A stretch of DNA of 9,014 nt from Desulfotignum sp. (GTDB lineage Bacteria; Desulfobacterota; Desulfobacteria; Desulfobacterales; Desulfobacteraceae), in assembly GCA_011390235.1 (NCBI GenBank), contig JAABSS010000474.1, positions 1 through 9,014 of the forward strand. The letters are read 5' to 3'. Shown piece after piece: positions 5,921 to 9,014 of the stretch. Positions within the stretch are counted from its first letter, which is position 1, and the number at the start of each line of letters is the position of its first letter. The notes under the pieces were generated by a model. The model was given only the letters and a program-made list of their open reading frames with translations. It had not been told where the DNA came from and searched no databases. A program made the position numbers and the translations under genes.

Positions 5921-5937
5921 AGGGTAATGATCTTTAT

Positions 5938-7119
5938 ATGACACTGATAGATCGCACCATCGAACCGGTATTGCACACCTTGGCAGGAAAATACCCGGTC
6001 ATCACCATCACCGGCCCGAGACAGAGCGGGAAGACCACCCTGTGCCGGAAGGTGTTTTCCGACAAACCCTATGCCAATCTGGAATCTCCGGATATCCGGC
6101 AGTTTGCCATGGATGATCCGCGGGGATTTCTTGCCCAGTATCCGGATGGGGCGGTTTTAGATGAAATCCAGCGGGCCCCCGATCTTGTTTCCTATATCCA
6201 GCCAATGGTGGACGAGGATCACCGGGACGGCCTCTTCATCCTCACCGGCAGCCAGCAGTTTGCGGTGAGTCATGCCGTCAATCAATCACTGGCCGGCCGC
6301 ACCGCCCTGATAAAACTGCTGCCTTTTACCATGGCGGAGCTGCAAACCGCTGTACCCCTGCCCCCGGTGGACCATCTGATCCTTCATGGTTTCTACCCCC
6401 GCATATGGGATAAGCAGCTGGATCCGGTCCAGGCCTTAGGTGATTATTTTGAAACCTACATCGAACGGGATGTAAGACAGCTTGCAGCCATAAAAAATCT
6501 GCACCTGTTCCAGCGCTTTGTCCGGTTATGTGCCGGGCGGTGCGGGCAGCTGCTCAATCTCAACAGCCTTGCCAATGATACCGGCGTATCCCACACCACG
6601 GCCGGCAACTGGATTTCCATACTCGAAGCAAGTTACATCATTTTTTTGCTGCAGCCCTATCATGGAAATATATCCAAACGCCTGATCAAATCCCCGAAGC
6701 TCTATTTTTTCGATGTGGGACTGGCCGCTTTTCTGCTGGGCATAGAAAATTCCCAACAGGTATCACGGGACCCGCTCCGGGGCAATCTGTTTGAAAACAT
6801 GGTTGTGGCCGAAGCCCTGAAATACCGGTTCAACCAGGGGAAAAAAAGCAACCTGTATTTTTACAGGGACCGCAAAGGCAACGAGGTGGATCTTGTCTGT
6901 GTCACGGGCACCGATCTTTTTCCCATAGAAATAAAGGCCGGGATGACCATCACAAGAGATTATTTCAAGGGCCTGAACCATATGGTCAAAAATTTTCCCG
7001 AAAATATTCCCCACGGCTGCGGACTGGTTTATGCCGGAGAAAAAAAACAGCAGCGGACCGGCGTAAGCATTGTACCTGTTCATCTGTTGAATCACCTTTT
7101 TGACACCTGCGGCGGGTGA
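5938..7119 (+). CDS. AAA-type ATPase with C-terminal DUF4143 domain
   Basis: This 393-residue protein shows the full layout of the AAA_14/DUF4143 family, which normally has about 380-420 residues. It has Walker A GPRQSGKT (26-33), Walker B AVLDEIQRAP (72-81), sensor-like LTGSQQF (102-108), then LAGRTALIKLLPFTMAEL. A middle helical part containing a winged-helix-like segment (NSLANDTGVSHTTAGNWI) follows. The C-terminal DUF4143 core has DVGLAAFLLG, GNLFENMVVAEAL (from 282), FYRDRKGNEVDLV (about 308-320) and IEIKAG (330-335). The E, D and E-x-K pattern is that of a PD-(D/E)xK nuclease fold. Family function is unknown; copies are numerous and patchily distributed in anaerobes. It is a single-gene unit between two hairpins with only a weak AGGG (5921-5924) before ATG 5938. 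No partner gene is visible. Confidence 0.88.
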   Translation: MTLIDRTIEPVLHTLAGKYPVITITGPRQSGKTTLCRKVFSDKPYANLESPDIRQFAMDDPRGFLAQYPDGAVLDEIQRAPDLVSYIQPMVDEDHRDGLFILTGSQQFAVSHAVNQSLAGRTALIKLLPFTMAELQTAVPLPPVDHLILHGFYPRIWDKQLDPVQALGDYFETYIERDVRQLAAIKNLHLFQRFVRLCAGRCGQLLNLNSLANDTGVSHTTAGNWISILEASYIIFLLQPYHGNISKRLIKSPKLYFFDVGLAAFLLGIENSQQVSRDPLRGNLFENMVVAEALKYRFNQGKKSNLYFYRDRKGNEVDLVCVTGTDLFPIEIKAGMTITRDYFKGLNHMVKNFPENIPHGCGLVYAGEKKQQRTGVSIVPVHLLNHLFDTCGG

Positions 7120-7141
7120 ACGCCATGGCCTCAGCCGGCAC

Positions 7142-7171
7142 ATGCAGGGTATCCAGGTCCTGCATCTTTTT
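7142..7171 (+). terminator. Likely Rho-independent terminator of the DUF4143 gene
   Basis: ATGCAGG (7142-7148) pairs with CCTGCAT (7159-7165) across a 10-base loop, followed by C and five T's (7167-7171). It lies 22 bp past the stop codon. The rest of the gap to the convergent thioesterase gene (7172-7286) shows no gene or repeat that I can support. Confidence 0.65.
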
Positions 7172-7286
7172 ATAAGGCCAGCTTTTTGGGAACTAATATC
7201 TGCACTGGGCAGGAAGTTAGGCTGGCTGTCATCCAAACAGGGCCAGATCCTGGTATGTCCGGGAGTTGATCCCAAAATGACAGGTA

Positions 7287-7745
7287 TCAATCATCCAGGA
7301 ATTTGGGGATATCTGTTGCCATGGCTTTGCCGGGCAGGGCCATGAGGGATGAGGTACCGTGGGCAATGAGCTGCCCTTTGCTGTCCCAGACCCTGGCTTC
7401 GGCATATGAGAGGGTCCGGCCCGGTCGGATGCAGAAGCCTTCGGCCCGCAGCTTTCCCTCGATCACCGGCTGGAGATAATTGAGTTTGAGGTCCACATTG
7501 ACCAGGCCGGCATCCTGGGGCAGTCGCATGAAGGCGGCCCAGAAGGTGGCGGTGTCGATGAGGGTAGCAATGACCCCGCCGTGGACAATGCCGTAAGGCT
7601 GCAGGTGCCGGCGGCCCAGGGTCATGGCAATGACAGCATGGTCTTGCCGGATATCGGCCAGTGACATGTTCATGTGGTCCGGATAGGGGCTGGTGTTTAC
7701 GATCTGCTTGAGTGCGTCCACAAATTCAGGGTTGGGATCTGGCAT
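7287..7745 (-). CDS. PaaI-family hotdog-fold acyl-CoA thioesterase
   Basis: This 152-residue protein has the length and motifs of PaaI/YbgC-like single hotdog thioesterases. YGIVHGGVIATLIDTATFWA carries the HGG at residues 55-57 and the catalytic-position Asp at 64, seven residues after HGG. VNVDLKLNYLQPV and GRTLSYAEARVWDSKGQLIA are the later strands, and HGTSSLMAL is the usual C-terminal strand. Such enzymes hydrolyse acyl- or aryl-CoA thioesters in the cytoplasm. The preferred acyl group cannot be read from sequence. Start ATG 7745 has only a weak purine run (AGAGAG) upstream. It is 150 bp downstream of, and codirectional with, the nitronate monooxygenase-like gene. That gap contains TTGACA at 7802-7807 (minus strand) without a good -10, so separate transcription is not clear. 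It appears intact. Confidence 0.88.
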   Translation of the reverse strand: MPDPNPEFVDALKQIVNTSPYPDHMNMSLADIRQDHAVIAMTLGRRHLQPYGIVHGGVIATLIDTATFWAAFMRLPQDAGLVNVDLKLNYLQPVIEGKLRAEGFCIRPGRTLSYAEARVWDSKGQLIAHGTSSLMALPGKAMATDIPKFLDD

Positions 7746-7895
7746 GATGATGGCTCTCTCTGCTGGTTAATGGTTTGTCATGGTGATGGTCCAATACCGG
7801 CTGTCAAGGGTTTTCAAACAGCTGGGGTTCTTTGCGACAGGTTAGCCCTTTCCCCGGCATGGCATCCAGTGCCGTGCGGTTTAACACCCTCATGT

Positions 7896-8813
7896 TCAAT
7901 CTGTTTTATGCAAAGAGGGTAATTTGGTTCCAACCATCTCCTCAATAATCTCTTTTACTGAAGCGACTCCTGAAATGAGGCCCGAAACCTCTCCGGCGGG
8001 CAGCACCCCCGCATCCAGGTCTCCTTTCAGCCAGGAGGCCTCGATGGCTTCCCCTGCAAAGGCCTGACCCGTGGGCGCTTCACCTTTGAACATCCTCTCA
8101 ACCAATGGTGTGCGCAAGGCCCGTATCCGGAACCGGCCCATATCCACAAGGCCCGTACCGGTTTCCTTTGTCCCCAGAATGAAGGCTTTGTAATTCTTAT
8201 GGGCAATGCACTCCTTTGCGGCAATGAAGCGCGTGCCCACCTGCACCCCTTCCGCACCCAGGGCAAAGGCCGCCCTGTAGCCCCGGGCGTTTCCAATGCC
8301 CCCTGCCGCAATCACGGGGAGATTAACGGTATCCACTACTGCGGGGACCAGTACCATGGTTGAGGAAACCTTCAATCCCTGGACGCCTCCGGATTCAGCC
8401 CCTTCCGCCACGATGGCATCTGCACCGGCGGCCTCGGCGCTTCGGGCCAGATCCACTGTGGGGACCACAACGATGACCTTGATTCCCATATCACGGAGCA
8501 AGGGGATAAGCTCCTTTGGGGATCCGCCTGAGACCGTGACGCATTTCACACCTTGTTCTGCCAGCACTTCTGCGAATTTCGAAGCCAGAGGGTTCATCAC
8601 GAAAAGATTGGCGCCGAAAGGTTTATCCGTGAGCTGTTTCGTTACCTTTGCCTGTTCCCTGACAAATTCCGGATTTCTTGCAAGAGCCGTTGCCAGAAGA
8701 CCGAAGCCGCCTGCTTCTGACACGGCCGCAACCAGCTCGGGATTGCTGATGACACCCATTGCGCCCTGAATGACCGGGTATCTGCAGCCCAAAAGATCAG
8801 TAACCCTTGACAT
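7896..8813 (-). CDS. Nitronate monooxygenase / FabK-like FMN flavoprotein with atypical active site
   Basis: This 305-residue TIM-barrel flavoprotein is of the usual length for nitronate monooxygenases and FabK enoyl-ACP reductases. Visible motifs are GCRYPVIQGAMGVISNPELV near the N-terminus, EAGGFGLLAT, KPFGANLFV, then VKCVTVSGGSPKELIP, AEGAESGGVQG, LPVIAAGGIGNARGY and GAEGVQVGTRF (about 187-196), which bind FMN phosphate. In both families the block before the substrate normally reads E-A-G-G-H. Here it is E-S-G-G-V, so the active-site His is replaced by Val at residue 144. ATG 8813 is supported by AAGGAG (8822-8827) eight bases upstream. The reaction is therefore uncertain: it could be an NAD(P)H-dependent flavin oxidoreductase of unknown substrate. 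The thioesterase downstream suggests fatty or aromatic acyl metabolism, but that is inference. Confidence 0.85.
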   Translation of the reverse strand: MSRVTDLLGCRYPVIQGAMGVISNPELVAAVSEAGGFGLLATALARNPEFVREQAKVTKQLTDKPFGANLFVMNPLASKFAEVLAEQGVKCVTVSGGSPKELIPLLRDMGIKVIVVVPTVDLARSAEAAGADAIVAEGAESGGVQGLKVSSTMVLVPAVVDTVNLPVIAAGGIGNARGYRAAFALGAEGVQVGTRFIAAKECIAHKNYKAFILGTKETGTGLVDMGRFRIRALRTPLVERMFKGEAPTGQAFAGEAIEASWLKGDLDAGVLPAGEVSGLISGVASVKEIIEEMVGTKLPSLHKTD

Positions 8814-8924
8814 GTCTCTCGCTCCTTTCCACTCTGATTTCGATTCGCGAACAAACCAGGTAATTGAAAATTTTTAACGTTGCATTTGTCTCCAGGTACA
8901 GAACTCAGGCCGATTTTATTCGGT

Positions 8925-9014
8925 TTAGTGCCGCGCCAGGTTGTCCTCCAGATCGGCCCCGGCCTGCTGCCGTGCCGTGGCTTGCCGGACATGGGCCTCC
9001 ATCTGGCAGTGCTC
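8925..9014 (-). CDS. Unidentified gene, last 29 codons only
   Basis: A minus-strand frame enters from the right edge and ends at TAA 8925-8927. It encodes MEAHVRQATARQQAGADLED then NLARH, preceded by a few residues, with strongly coding-like GC-rich codons. It is an amphipathic, probably helical tail. There is not enough sequence to name a family. It lies 111 bp upstream of the flavoprotein gene on the same strand; a short CCGA/TCGG inverted repeat just past its stop is too weak to call a terminator. The gap contains a perfect TTCGCGAA palindrome (8844-8851). Confidence 0.5.
   Translation of the reverse strand, partial: EHCQMEAHVRQATARQQAGADLEDNLARH

Noticed and set aside
5730..5927. 65-codon plus-strand frame overlapping the QueG-like stop by ATGA
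   Set aside because: It runs through the strong terminator at 5882-5920 and shows no family resemblance, so coupling is probably chance.
7803..7893. 29-codon minus-strand frame between the flavoprotein and thioesterase genes
   Set aside because: No ribosome binding site and no resemblance to a known small protein; the 150-bp gap otherwise shows nothing clear.
8296..8769. 157-codon plus-strand frame
   Set aside because: Antisense shadow of the nitronate monooxygenase-like gene, with Ala/Ser/Thr-rich low-information sequence.

Overview
The window looks like chromosomal DNA of a strictly anaerobic, sulfate-reducer-like member of the Desulfobacterota (Desulfobacteraceae-type). This is inferred from moderately GC-rich coding DNA, iron-sulfur and QueG-like proteins, stubs of an oxygen-sensitive 2-hydroxyacyl-CoA dehydratase and its activator, and a DUF1858-like protein. 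The taxonomic call is inference; there is no rRNA or other marker here.

Layout. 1-1257 (+): the 3' end of a protein with a DUF3343-like motif, overlapping an intact ribokinase-fold YjeF-C/NAD(P)H-hydrate dehydratase-like gene. 1258-4106: a decayed zone. On the minus strand it holds a 34-residue stub of a BadF/HgdC-type activator ATPase and a dehydratase (HgdB/BcrC-like) gene with two internal deletions. On the plus strand it holds a PP2C-like phosphatase cut to its two ends, then an apparently intact DUF1858-like protein. Back on the minus strand are an intact, AT-richer ParE-type toxin-antitoxin pair, a frameshifted TPR gene, the 3' end of a class III nucleotide cyclase and the 3' end of a SAM methyltransferase.

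4262-5733 (+): a ferredoxin-like gene that appears internally shortened in frame, translationally coupled (ATGA) to an intact QueG-like double [4Fe-4S] protein. A strong hairpin terminator follows. 5938-7119 (+): an intact AAA ATPase/DUF4143 gene between two hairpin terminators. 7287-8813 (-): a PaaI-type thioesterase and a nitronate monooxygenase/FabK-like flavoprotein lacking the usual active-site His. 8925-9014 (-): the last 29 codons of an unidentified gene.

The main signal is repeated internal loss. Several neighbouring genes keep their first and last codons but have lost the middle, some in frame and some not. This looks like deletion-driven erosion of accessory genes, or possibly assembly collapse, next to intact genes and an intact toxin-antitoxin pair. 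I see no clear new multi-gene system, CRISPR array, tRNA, rRNA or transposase gene.
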